64,000 bases of DNA from assembly GCF_900101855.1 (NCBI RefSeq), contig NZ_FMVC01000003.1, positions 580,902 through 644,901 of the forward strand, read 5' to 3'. Both the position numbers and the translations under genes were made by a program. Below, piece after piece: positions 49,901 to 57,488 of the stretch (position 1 is its first letter; each line of letters opens with the position of its first letter). Below the pieces are notes generated by a model. That model made no database searches. It saw only the letters and a list, made by a program, of their open reading frames with translations, and had not been told where the DNA came from. The DNA is from Flavobacterium anhuiense (lineage in GTDB: Bacteria; Bacteroidota; Bacteroidia; Flavobacteriales; Flavobacteriaceae).

Positions 49901-50281
49901 ATGAGTACTATTATTAACGAAAATAGACTCCAGACAACTTTTAAAAACCTTGATCAGAAGATTAGCAAACTTAATGATCAGAAGATTGTCGCTTTTTTTG
50001 AATCTTTAGGATTATTGGAAAGAAAAGATGTTCCGAAAGACTTTTTGAACTGGGAAAACATACTAATTGTAGTTCCAAATCGACATGTCTCTCACGAACT
50101 GAAATATTATAAATATACCATTTCACGAATTTCATTCTTAACTAATCCTTACGCAGATCAGATTCATATTTTTGATTTGAAAGATTGGAAAAGCGCTTCG
50201 CAAAACAAAACGCAATTTCAGATTAGAGAAATGCTGAAAACGAGTTTTGGAGGTGTAAAGAAAGTTATTAAAGAGTCTTAG
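49901..50281 (+). CDS. Small cytoplasmic protein of unknown function
   Basis: 126 residues without signal or membrane segment. It has a helical N-terminus (LQTTFKNLDQKISKLNDQKI), then a more compact region with a possible strand pattern (WENILIVVPNRHVSHELKYY), ending in a Lys-rich tail. I do not recognise the family. The gene has an ATG at the right distance from a divergent spacer and a matching terminator, so it is probably real. It lies divergently from the GH2 gene. Confidence 0.65.
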   Translation: MSTIINENRLQTTFKNLDQKISKLNDQKIVAFFESLGLLERKDVPKDFLNWENILIVVPNRHVSHELKYYKYTISRISFLTNPYADQIHIFDLKDWKSASQNKTQFQIREMLKTSFGGVKKVIKES

Positions 50282-50312
50282 AGGAAAATTAAAAATTTAG
50301 AATTAAAAATTA

Positions 50313-50339
50313 AAAGTCCAATCGATATTGGGCTTTTTT
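50313..50339 (+). terminator. Terminator after the 49901-50281 gene
   Basis: AGTCCAAT, a 4-base loop, ATTGGGCT (one G-T pair), followed by six T. Confidence 0.85.
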
Positions 50340-50367
50340 GTTTTTAACTGCACTCGCAAAATTTTAT

Positions 50368-50455
50368 TTCTCTCGCAGATTTGGCAGATTATGGAGATTT
50401 TTTCTGCTATTTATAAAAAATTAAATCTGCTCAATCTGCCAAATCTGCGAGAGAA
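50368..50455. repeat. Perfect 23-bp inverted repeat
   Basis: The arms 50368-50390 and 50433-50455 are exact complements; they contain CTCGCAGATTTGGCAGATT. It shares wording with the 19-bp repeat at 16927-16990. Confidence 0.9.
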
Positions 50456-50492
50456 AATCTTTTAGATGAAATACTTTGCGGTTAAGGAAAAT

Positions 50493-50987
50493 TTATTGTA
50501 CTTCTAAAAGTTCTTTAATTTTAGCTTCTAAAGCTTGACCGTGAATATTTTTTGCTAAAATGATTCCGTTTTTATCGATTAAAAAGTTCAAAGGAACAGA
50601 TTGCAGCATATAATCTCCGACAACAGGAGACTGCCAATATTTTAAATCACTAACATTCGTCCAAGGCAGTTTTGCTTTTGCGATTGCTCCTGTCCATAAA
50701 GGTTTTTTAGTATCCATAGAAACTCCATAAATCGATAATTTGTCTGGATAAGCATTATGCAATTTGATTAGCAATGGCTGTTCTTTAATGCAAGGTCCAC
50801 ACCAAGAAGCCCAGAAATCAACTAAAACTAATGAGCCACGCAAAGAAGAAAGCGCAACTTTCTCTCCTTTTGTATCCGGAAGATCAATTTCTGGAGCAAT
50901 ATCTCCAACATCTACGCCTACTACTTGAGCTTTAGAATTAGTAATTACACAGCATAAGAATGCTAGAATGAGTACAGTTTTTTTCAT
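50493..50987 (-). CDS. TlpA/ResA-like periplasmic thioredoxin
   Basis: 164 residues with a signal peptide (cleavage near SKA-QV, about residue 20). The AhpC/TSA-like thioredoxin fold is complete. The redox site is WCGPC (Trp62, Cys63, Cys66) in VDFWASWCGPCIKEQ, and the cis-Pro region is in SVPLNFLIDKNG. It should reduce disulfides in the periplasm, perhaps in cytochrome c maturation or oxidative protection. DsbD-like partners are not nearby. The gene stands alone, with repeats on both sides. Confidence 0.93.
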   Translation of the reverse strand: MKKTVLILAFLCCVITNSKAQVVGVDVGDIAPEIDLPDTKGEKVALSSLRGSLVLVDFWASWCGPCIKEQPLLIKLHNAYPDKLSIYGVSMDTKKPLWTGAIAKAKLPWTNVSDLKYWQSPVVGDYMLQSVPLNFLIDKNGIILAKNIHGQALEAKIKELLEVQ

Positions 50988-51027
50988 GTTTAAGTTTATA
51001 ATTTAGATTATGGGGCTGAAATTTATA

Positions 51028-51168
51028 TCTCGCAAAGTCGCAGAGGCGCTAAGTTATATAATTAAGTATGGATTCGGCTAAAGCCTTCTCTCTTACCCTT
51101 TTTTAACCTGCATCTAAAGCTGGAGGCAATAGATTAAAAAACTTTGCGACTTCGCGTCTTTTACGAGA
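51028..51168. repeat. Inverted-repeat element with half of an inner palindrome
   Basis: Outer arms 51028-51055 (TCTCGCAAAGTCGCAGAGGC) and 51140-51168. Inside is GGCTAAAGCC and CTAAAGCTGGAGGCAAT, wording that matches shells 3 and 4 of the 46529-46865 complex, but here the opposite halves are missing. This is a simpler or decayed relative of that complex. Confidence 0.75.
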
Positions 51169-51263
51169 TTGTTCTATAGGCAAATATAAATTTTCTTTCA
51201 CAAAACATCTAGTTTTCTGTATTGCCAATCATAAAATTATACTAAATATTTTTCTTCAAATCC

Positions 51264-51290
51264 ATATATCGGGAAAAGTCGATATATTTG
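51264..51290 (+). promoter_or_regulatory. Probable operator overlapping the -7 element of the ArsR gene
   Basis: ATATATCG (51264-51271) and CGATATAT (51280-51287) form a perfect 8-bp palindrome with an 8-base spacer. The right arm overlaps the -7 box TATATTTG (51283-51290). A repressor bound here would block RNA polymerase. Only 4 bases separate the box from the ATG. Confidence 0.65.
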
Positions 51291-51294
51291 CGCC

Positions 51295-51597
51295 ATGGAA
51301 ACGATAGAAATTTTTAAAGCATTATCCAATAAATCCAGACTGCAAATGCTGGAATGGTTAAAAGAACCGGAAATTAACTTTCCTGGTCAGCTAGAACATG
51401 CCGGATTTGAGCATGGAGTCTGCGTTGGGCAGATTCAAGCCAAAGCTGGTTTGACACAATCAACCGTATCTGAATACCTGTCTATTTTACAGCGCGCTGG
51501 TTTTGTCGAAGCCAAACGTGTTGGACAATGGACTTATTATAAACGTAACGAAGGTGCCTTTGAAGCACTTAGTAAATTAATTCAATCTAATTTGTAA
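51295..51597 (+). CDS. ArsR-family winged-helix transcriptional regulator
   Basis: 100 residues. It has the ArsR fold: EIFKALSNKSRLQMLEWLKE as the first helices, QIQAKAGLTQSTVSEYLSIL as the helix-turn-helix, and AKRVGQWTYYKRNEGAF as the wing. A single Cys (GVCVGQ) is present, not enough for a classical metal site, so the signal may be organic or redox. The gene starts 7 bases before the flavin oxidoreductase gene and should repress both through the palindrome overlapping its promoter. The ATG chosen keeps the first helix intact; the next Met would remove it. Confidence 0.92.
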   Translation: METIEIFKALSNKSRLQMLEWLKEPEINFPGQLEHAGFEHGVCVGQIQAKAGLTQSTVSEYLSILQRAGFVEAKRVGQWTYYKRNEGAFEALSKLIQSNL

Positions 51598-51604
51598 AAT
51601 TACT

Positions 51605-52711
51605 ATGAGTACAAACAACCTATTCTCGGAGTTTAACTTAAAATCGTTAAATCTGAAAAACCGAATTGTAATGGCGCCAATGACGCGCTCTTTTTCTCCT
51701 AACGGAGTTCCAACCGATGAAGTCGCAGCTTACTACCAAAAAAGAGCTGAAGGCGAAGTTGGATTAATTTTGTCTGAAGGAACTGTTATTGACAGAAAAT
51801 CATCTTCTAATGATGCTAATGTTCCTCACTTTTATGGCGATTTAGCTTTAAATGGATGGAAAAAAGTGATTGATGGAGTTCATGCTGGGGGCGGAAAAAT
51901 GGGACCGCAAATCTGGCATATGGGAATTATGGACAACCATCATTCTGGATGGGTTCCTCCTGTTCCTTTTGAAGGGCCGTCTGGATTAAACCGACCTGAT
52001 TTTAGAAACGGCGTTGCCATGACTGAAAAAGATATTGAAGATACTATTCTTGCTTTTGGAAAAGCTGCTGCTGATGCCAAAAGATTAGGATTTGACACTG
52101 TTGAAATTCACGGTGCACACGGTTACTTAATTGATCAGTTCTTTAGAGCTGAAACTAACTTGCGTGATGATATTTATGGCGGAAAAACGTTGCCAGAACG
52201 TAACCGATTTGCAATTGAAGTAATTAAAGAAGTGAGAAGACAAGTTGGTGATGATTTTGCAGTAATTATGCGTTTTTCTCAATTCAAACCTTCTGACTAC
52301 AACTATAAATTGGCAAAAAATCCGCAAGAATTAGAAGCTTGGCTTACTCCTCTTGTTGATGCCGGAGTTGATATTATTCACGCTTCACAACGCCGTTTCT
52401 GGGAACCAGAATTTGAAGATTCTGATTTGAACTTTGCAGGATGGGCTAAAAAAGTTACTGGAGCGCCAACTATTACTGTTGGTTCTGTTGGGCTTTCTGG
52501 TGATTTCTTCGGTGCTTTTGCTGGAGAAAGTTCGCAACCAACTTCTTTAGAAGAATTAAACAGACGTTTCGACAGAGGCGATTTTGATTTGGTTGCCGTT
52601 GGAAGACCGCTTCTTTCTGATCCAAATTGGGTTGCTAAAATCAAAGCTGGAAAAACTGATGAGTTAAAAGGTTTCAGTAAAGAAGCTTTAGGACAATTGG
52701 TTTTAGAATAA
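51605..52711 (+). CDS. Old-yellow-enzyme family NADH:flavin oxidoreductase
   Basis: 368 residues of an FMN TIM barrel. The N-terminus LKNRIVMAPMTRSFSPNGVP holds the FMN-binding strand. GFDTVEIHGAHGYLIDQFF and NLRDDIYGG are family hallmarks, and the phosphate site is DLVAVGRPLLSDPNW. It should reduce activated C=C bonds of enones or related electrophiles with NAD(P)H. Together with the ArsR-like repressor gene 7 bases upstream it forms a small inducible detoxification operon. The inducing compound is not known. Confidence 0.95.
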   Translation: MSTNNLFSEFNLKSLNLKNRIVMAPMTRSFSPNGVPTDEVAAYYQKRAEGEVGLILSEGTVIDRKSSSNDANVPHFYGDLALNGWKKVIDGVHAGGGKMGPQIWHMGIMDNHHSGWVPPVPFEGPSGLNRPDFRNGVAMTEKDIEDTILAFGKAAADAKRLGFDTVEIHGAHGYLIDQFFRAETNLRDDIYGGKTLPERNRFAIEVIKEVRRQVGDDFAVIMRFSQFKPSDYNYKLAKNPQELEAWLTPLVDAGVDIIHASQRRFWEPEFEDSDLNFAGWAKKVTGAPTITVGSVGLSGDFFGAFAGESSQPTSLEELNRRFDRGDFDLVAVGRPLLSDPNWVAKIKAGKTDELKGFSKEALGQLVLE

Positions 52712-52812
52712 TTTTTTTTTTTAAGGTTCAAAGGGACAAAGAAACAAAGTGGCAAAGGTTTTCTGCTAAACTGCTTATTCTTTATCTTGTTAAATAAAAA
52801 AACACAAAATAG

Positions 52813-52844
52813 AAAGGGATGAAGTCAGACTTCATCCCTTTTTG
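52813..52844. terminator. Strong bidirectional terminator
   Basis: AAAGGGATGAAGT, loop CAG, ACTTCATCCCTTT, perfect over 13 pairs, with T on the plus strand and an A-rich lead. It lies between the oxidoreductase gene (plus) and the acyltransferase gene (minus). Confidence 0.93.
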
Positions 52845-52960
52845 AATATCTATAACTAACAAAATTTAGAAATTCATTTTTTTTTAGGTTCAGGCTTGCA
52901 GAGCTACAAAGGGACAAAGTATAAAAACTTTGCGCCTTTGTCACTTTGTTACTTTGTACC

Positions 52961-54094
52961 TTATTTAGACCTTTTTTGAAATTTTTTCACAAGCCAGTTT
53001 CTTACTGGTTCATCGTATAATTTTAAGCATACAAATGCTAGTATGATACTTACTATCAATACTCCTATTCCTTCTAAATAGCCATTTTCCATGGTCACTT
53101 TGTTGTCTACAACCCAAGCTGTAAACCAATAAATCAATGGGTAATGTGTGATGTAAATTGGATATGAAATATCTCCTAAAAGTTTGCAGATTTTCAATGA
53201 AAATTCATTTTTAATTTCTCCCCCTGCCCCGATTGCTACAATAACCGGAAAAACAAAAATGATACAGATCGATTCGTATAAACCATTTATCCAAAGGCTA
53301 TTTTCGTCTCCTAATCTTGGTAATGCCAGAACAATCGTGATTAAAATACTGCAAACCCAAAAAGCATTTTTTACATGGATTAATTTCCCTAAACGGCATA
53401 ATAAAACTCCAGCAAAAAACGGGAATAATAGACGGGTAAAGCCAACATTCATTTGCTCTAAATTCAGAGACCATCCTCCAATTACATCTCCTTTAGGGCC
53501 AAATACTGTATAATTAATTAACAGTCCGGCAAATATCAATACAAAAACTGACATTACTTTATTCGAAAATTTACGGAAGATAACGGCGTACAAGACGTTT
53601 GCAATATATTCGAAAAAAAGTGACCATGCCGGACCGTTTAAAGGATGCATTTCTCCCCAACCTCTAATTTCCATTGAAGGCGGAATTGGCAATAAGGTGA
53701 ATCCTATTACCATGGTTAAAATAACTTTCCAGAATTCCATTCCTTTAATCATCGGAAACAGTATGTCTGAAGCTTGAAAATAGTAAAATATTGCCCCAAT
53801 GATCATTCCAAGAATTACCATTGGCTGTAAACGGATTAAACGGCGTTTGTAAAACTCCCATTGGCCCATTTTACCCCAGCGGTCATCGTAGGCATAAGCC
53901 ACAACAAATCCAGATAAAAGGAAAAAGAAATCAACGGCCAGATATCCGTGATTGATTATTTGAACAAATCGATTGCCACCAGCAAAAGCTTCAAAAATAT
54001 GAAAAGCAACTACTAAAATAGCAGCAACACCACGCAAACCATCAAGTATTTCGTAGTGTTTTTTGGGTTTAATATCAACTGAAATTGAACTCAT
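52961..54094 (-). CDS. Acyltransferase family 3 membrane protein (OafA/YrhL-like)
   Basis: 377 residues with about ten hydrophobic segments. It begins EILDGLRGVAAILVVAFHIF, with the conserved Arg and His of the family, continues with GYLAVDFFFLLSGFVVAYAYDDRW, and near the end has GDISYPIYITHYPLIYWF. These enzymes move acetyl or other acyl groups from cytoplasmic CoA to sugars of surface polysaccharides. The target polymer is not readable. The gene lies downstream of, and in the same direction as, the DUF1349 and GH3 genes. It may be part of that group. Confidence 0.93.
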   Translation of the reverse strand: MSSISVDIKPKKHYEILDGLRGVAAILVVAFHIFEAFAGGNRFVQIINHGYLAVDFFFLLSGFVVAYAYDDRWGKMGQWEFYKRRLIRLQPMVILGMIIGAIFYYFQASDILFPMIKGMEFWKVILTMVIGFTLLPIPPSMEIRGWGEMHPLNGPAWSLFFEYIANVLYAVIFRKFSNKVMSVFVLIFAGLLINYTVFGPKGDVIGGWSLNLEQMNVGFTRLLFPFFAGVLLCRLGKLIHVKNAFWVCSILITIVLALPRLGDENSLWINGLYESICIIFVFPVIVAIGAGGEIKNEFSLKICKLLGDISYPIYITHYPLIYWFTAWVVDNKVTMENGYLEGIGVLIVSIILAFVCLKLYDEPVRNWLVKKFQKRSK

Positions 54095-54215
54095 TTATGT
54101 TTGGTTTAAGGTTAAGTTAGGTTTTTAATTTGAAGATTTTAGATTGCAGATTTTAGATTTTCTACATTCTCAAAACCCCATATTTTAGTTTGGAATTTAA
54201 AAATTGAAATTTAAT

Positions 54216-54863
54216 CTACTGATGATTTTTAAGCCACTCTAATCTTCTTTGGTCTGGAAGATGCTTTACAGAGAAATTTTCGAATTTTGCTTCAAAACCT
54301 TTTCCGTCTGGCGAAGCAGCCATTAGACCCACCATAACTGGCGTATTGTCTTGCAAAGGCGCATTTCTGGTTAGGATGTAATTTTTATCATCAAACGAAT
54401 AAAATACCTCAACAGCATCTAATCTTCTCACAGCTTTAATCCAGATAAACGGCGGAGCTTTTTCTAAAGTTGTCACACTCCAATCGCTTTTGTCATGCGT
54501 TACAACAGTGCTGACATTAAATTTTCCGTCTACAAATTCTACTCCTGTTTTAATATAATTCTTTTCGTCAATACGAATCATTAATCCCATCTGATCAAAA
54601 CGAGCAATATAATTTCCCGTCAATTTTACTTTCGCTTCAAACTCGCCTCCATAAGTTGCGTAATAAAAAGGCGCATCATCTACCGTAAAACCATAATGCG
54701 AAATTCTCCAGTAATCGCTGTTTGCAGTAACATTCATAATTAAAGCATTGTTTTTAATTTCCCATTTTTCAGGTTCATTAAACCATTGCATTTTATTCAG
54801 GCTTTGTGCTGAAATATTTTTCGCAAAAAATAAAGTCAATATTGCAATCGTAATTTTTTTCAT
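54216..54863 (-). CDS. Secreted DUF1349 concanavalin-like protein
   Basis: 215 residues with a signal peptide (cleavage near ISA-QS). The DUF1349 beta-sandwich is visible: MQWFNEPEKWEIKNNALIMN, then ATYGGEFEAKVKLTGNYIA, MGLMIRIDEKNYIKTGVEF, DWSVTTLEKAPPFIWIKAVR and VMVGLMAASPDGKGFEAKF. The fold resembles carbohydrate-binding lectin-type domains, but whether it has activity is not known. The gene is downstream of the GH3 glycosidase, so a role in glycan handling is plausible. A repeat and a terminator separate the two. Confidence 0.88.
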   Translation of the reverse strand: MKKITIAILTLFFAKNISAQSLNKMQWFNEPEKWEIKNNALIMNVTANSDYWRISHYGFTVDDAPFYYATYGGEFEAKVKLTGNYIARFDQMGLMIRIDEKNYIKTGVEFVDGKFNVSTVVTHDKSDWSVTTLEKAPPFIWIKAVRRLDAVEVFYSFDDKNYILTRNAPLQDNTPVMVGLMAASPDGKGFEAKFENFSVKHLPDQRRLEWLKNHQ

Positions 54864-54879
54864 GTTGTTTCTTTTTTTA

Positions 54880-54984
54880 CCATTAAGATATTAAGAAAAT
54901 TAAGTTTGACTTAATGAATCTACTCTTAATGCTTAAATATTAAGAAAATAAAGCTTCTCTTTATGTTTCTTAATGTCTTAATGG
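54880..54984. repeat. CATTAAG-family inverted repeat
   Basis: The arms 54880-54898 and 54966-54984 match at 18 of 19 positions (CCATTAAGATATTAAGAAA and partner). It sits between the GH3 and DUF1349 genes. A different family from the others in this window. Confidence 0.75.
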
Positions 54985-55003
54985 TGAATTTTTAACCAAA
55001 AGC

Positions 55004-55033
55004 AAAGCTGCAAATTTTTACACTTGCAGCTTT
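55004..55033 (-). terminator. Probable terminator of the GH3 gene
   Basis: A perfect 10-bp stem AAAGCTGCAA / TTGCAGCTTT with a 10-base loop. The following bases on the minus strand are G/T-rich rather than a clean T-run, so termination may be partial. Confidence 0.6.
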
Positions 55034-55065
55034 ACAAACCAACCAATTTTTAGAAATAAAAAAAC

Positions 55066-57282
55066 TTATTTAAGTGAAAAATTCACTTTAGATTTAATAT
55101 CTGTCGAAGAAGCCCCAATAATCGCTTCAAAATCACCAGGTTCAGCAACCCAGTCATGTTTTTTATCGTCAAAGAAACTTAAAGCCGATTTATCAATTGT
55201 AAATGTTACTGTTTTTTCTTCACCAGCTTTAAGAGCTACTTTTTCAAATCCTTTTAATTCTTTTATCGGACGTGGCAATGAAGATTTTAAATCTGAAATA
55301 TATAATTGTACCACTTCAGAACCTTCTCTGCTTCCTGTATTCTTTACGTTTACTGAGAATGTGATTTTATCTCCAGCATTCACTTGCTTTTTGTCTGCTG
55401 TAACTTTTCCATAAGCAAAAGTCGTATAGCTTAAACCGTGTCCAAAAGGAAATAAAGGTTTGATTTTGTTTTTGTCTGTCCAACGGTATCCAACATAAAT
55501 GCCTTCGTTGTATTTTACGTCATCACCACCTGGAAATTCTCCTAAAGCATGAGCTCCATTATCAGATAATTTTACTGGGAATGTGAAAGATAATTTTCCT
55601 GATGGATTTACATCTCCAACCAATACATTTGCCAAAGCATTTCCTGCCTCTGTTCCTAAAAACCATCCTTGCACAACTCCCGGAACTTCTTTAATCCAAG
55701 GCATTGCCACTGCATTTCCAGAAATATTTACAAAAACAATGTTTTTATTTACTTTCGCTAATTCGCTGATTAATTTATCCTGACCATAAGATAAATTCAA
55801 TTCTTTACGGTCGTGTCCTTCATCATCCTGATTTGGACTTTTGTTTAATCCTCCAATAAAAAGAACAATATCAGCATCTTTAGCTACTTTTAAAGCTTCT
55901 GCAGTCAATTCAGCTTGAGGACGTTTCTCTTCTAAACTTACTTTAGCCACAACGCCGTTGTAGTTGCTTGTAGGGTCTCCAACATAACCTCTTGCATAAA
56001 CGATTTCAGCTTGGTTTCCGATTCTTTTCTTTAAACCTTCAAGCGGAGTGATTTCGTATCTTGCTTTAAGTGAAGAACTTCCTCCTCCAACTGTCATCAT
56101 TTTAATGGCATTTTCTCCAATTACAGCTATCTTTTTAGTTTTAGAAAGGTTGATTGGCAGAATATTGTTGTTGTTTTGTAATAAAACGATTCCTTCTTCA
56201 GCAATTTTGCGTCCTGCCAAAGCATGTTCTTCAGTTCCAAAAGATCCGAAAGGACGGTTTCTGTCCATTGTTGTCAAGAAAGATAGACGTAGAATGCGAC
56301 GTACTTTTTCGTCTAATTCTTTAGTTCCCACCTCACCTTTTTTGATCATTTCAGCGTATGGTTTTGCCAAATAATAGTTGTCATAAGCATTGCTTGTTCC
56401 CCAAGAAAGACCGTTTGTCCATGAACCAAATTCCATATCCAAACCATTGTGGATTGCTTGCTTCGTATCATTAACTCCTCCCCAGTCTGAAACTACAACT
56501 CCTTTGAAGCCCCATTCTCCGCGAAGAATATCATTTAATAAATATTCGTTGTGGCAGCATTGCTGTCCTTTATATTTGTTGTAAGATCCCATAATTGACC
56601 AAACATTTCCTTCTTGAACAGCCGCTTTGAAAGCAGGAAGGTAAATTTCGTATAAGGCACGATCGTCAACAATTACGTTCACAGAATTACGGTTTGTTTC
56701 CTGATTGTTTAAAGCAAAATGTTTTACACAGGCAGCAACGCCGTTTGACTGAACTCCCTTAATATAAGGAACAACCATTTTGGCAGCTAAAAACGGATCT
56801 TCTCCCATGTATTCGAAGTTACGTCCGTTTAATGGGCTTCTATAAATGTTTACACCAGGTCCTAATAATACGTTTTTGTTACGGTAACGTGCTTCTTCTC
56901 CAATAGATTTACCATATAAAGAAGCCAATTCTTTGTTCCAAGTTGACGAAAGTGCTGTAAGCGCTGGAAAAGCAATACAAGAATCGTTTGTCCATCCTGC
57001 TTGATCCCATTCGTCCCATTTTACCTCTGTACGAATTCCGTGTGGCCCATCGGTCATCCAGTTTTCAGGAATTCCAAGACGTTTTACACCTGGAGAACTA
57101 AATTTTGACTGCGCATGAATCATGGCGATTTTCTCTTCGGTCGTCATTCGTTTAAGCGCATCTTCTACACGCTCTTCAATCGGTTTTTTATCGTCTAGAT
57201 AAACTGGCACTTTGTTCTGAGCATTCATTCCAGCAGAACTTAGTAAAAGTAAAACAACAATTGTTTTAACGTTTTTTAACAT
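55066..57282 (-). CDS. Glycoside hydrolase family 3 beta-glucosidase-like enzyme (BglX type)
   Basis: 738 residues with a signal peptide (cleavage near MNA-QN, about residue 22). The N-terminal barrel holds KHF (Lys187-His188) and the nucleophile Asp266 in VVVSDWGGV. The alpha/beta sandwich follows (about 370-600, IAVIGENAIKMMTVGGGSS). The C-terminal Fn3-like domain begins near 640. It should hydrolyse beta-linked glucosides or xylosides in the periplasm. Two 17-bp direct repeats lie upstream at 57392 and 57457, between this gene and a DUF6377 regulator gene. These are candidate regulator sites. A terminator-like hairpin follows the gene. Confidence 0.93.
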   Translation of the reverse strand: MLKNVKTIVVLLLLSSAGMNAQNKVPVYLDDKKPIEERVEDALKRMTTEEKIAMIHAQSKFSSPGVKRLGIPENWMTDGPHGIRTEVKWDEWDQAGWTNDSCIAFPALTALSSTWNKELASLYGKSIGEEARYRNKNVLLGPGVNIYRSPLNGRNFEYMGEDPFLAAKMVVPYIKGVQSNGVAACVKHFALNNQETNRNSVNVIVDDRALYEIYLPAFKAAVQEGNVWSIMGSYNKYKGQQCCHNEYLLNDILRGEWGFKGVVVSDWGGVNDTKQAIHNGLDMEFGSWTNGLSWGTSNAYDNYYLAKPYAEMIKKGEVGTKELDEKVRRILRLSFLTTMDRNRPFGSFGTEEHALAGRKIAEEGIVLLQNNNNILPINLSKTKKIAVIGENAIKMMTVGGGSSSLKARYEITPLEGLKKRIGNQAEIVYARGYVGDPTSNYNGVVAKVSLEEKRPQAELTAEALKVAKDADIVLFIGGLNKSPNQDDEGHDRKELNLSYGQDKLISELAKVNKNIVFVNISGNAVAMPWIKEVPGVVQGWFLGTEAGNALANVLVGDVNPSGKLSFTFPVKLSDNGAHALGEFPGGDDVKYNEGIYVGYRWTDKNKIKPLFPFGHGLSYTTFAYGKVTADKKQVNAGDKITFSVNVKNTGSREGSEVVQLYISDLKSSLPRPIKELKGFEKVALKAGEEKTVTFTIDKSALSFFDDKKHDWVAEPGDFEAIIGASSTDIKSKVNFSLK

Positions 57283-57391
57283 AACAGTAATTATTAAAGC
57301 ATTAGTTCATTAAGTGGGAAAAGTCTTCTTGAGAAAAACTTTTATATCATATTGTAAAACTAAAACGTTATCGTACAAGTTACATTTTTAG

Positions 57392-57473
57392 ACTAAAAAA
57401 AGTAGTAGATAAAAAAATTAAAATATTGATTTTCAAATATTTAAAAATTAAAAAGCACTAAAAAAAGTAGTAG
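57392..57473 (-). promoter_or_regulatory. Two identical 17-bp direct repeats upstream of the GH3 gene
   Basis: ACTAAAAAAAGTAGTAG occurs at 57392-57408 and again at 57457-57473 without change, 65 bases apart, about six helical turns. Both lie in the 206-base spacer between the DUF6377 regulator gene and the GH3 start. The flanks differ, so this is not a longer duplication. A regulator binding site is likely. Confidence 0.6.
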
Positions 57474-57488
57474 TTTTAAAATAAATAT

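Noticed and set aside
46868..57282. GH2 and GH3 genes as one classical polysaccharide utilisation locus
   Set aside because: No SusC/SusD pair lies near them, and unrelated genes (thioredoxin, ArsR, OYE) on both strands separate them; only the GH3-DUF6377 link is supported.
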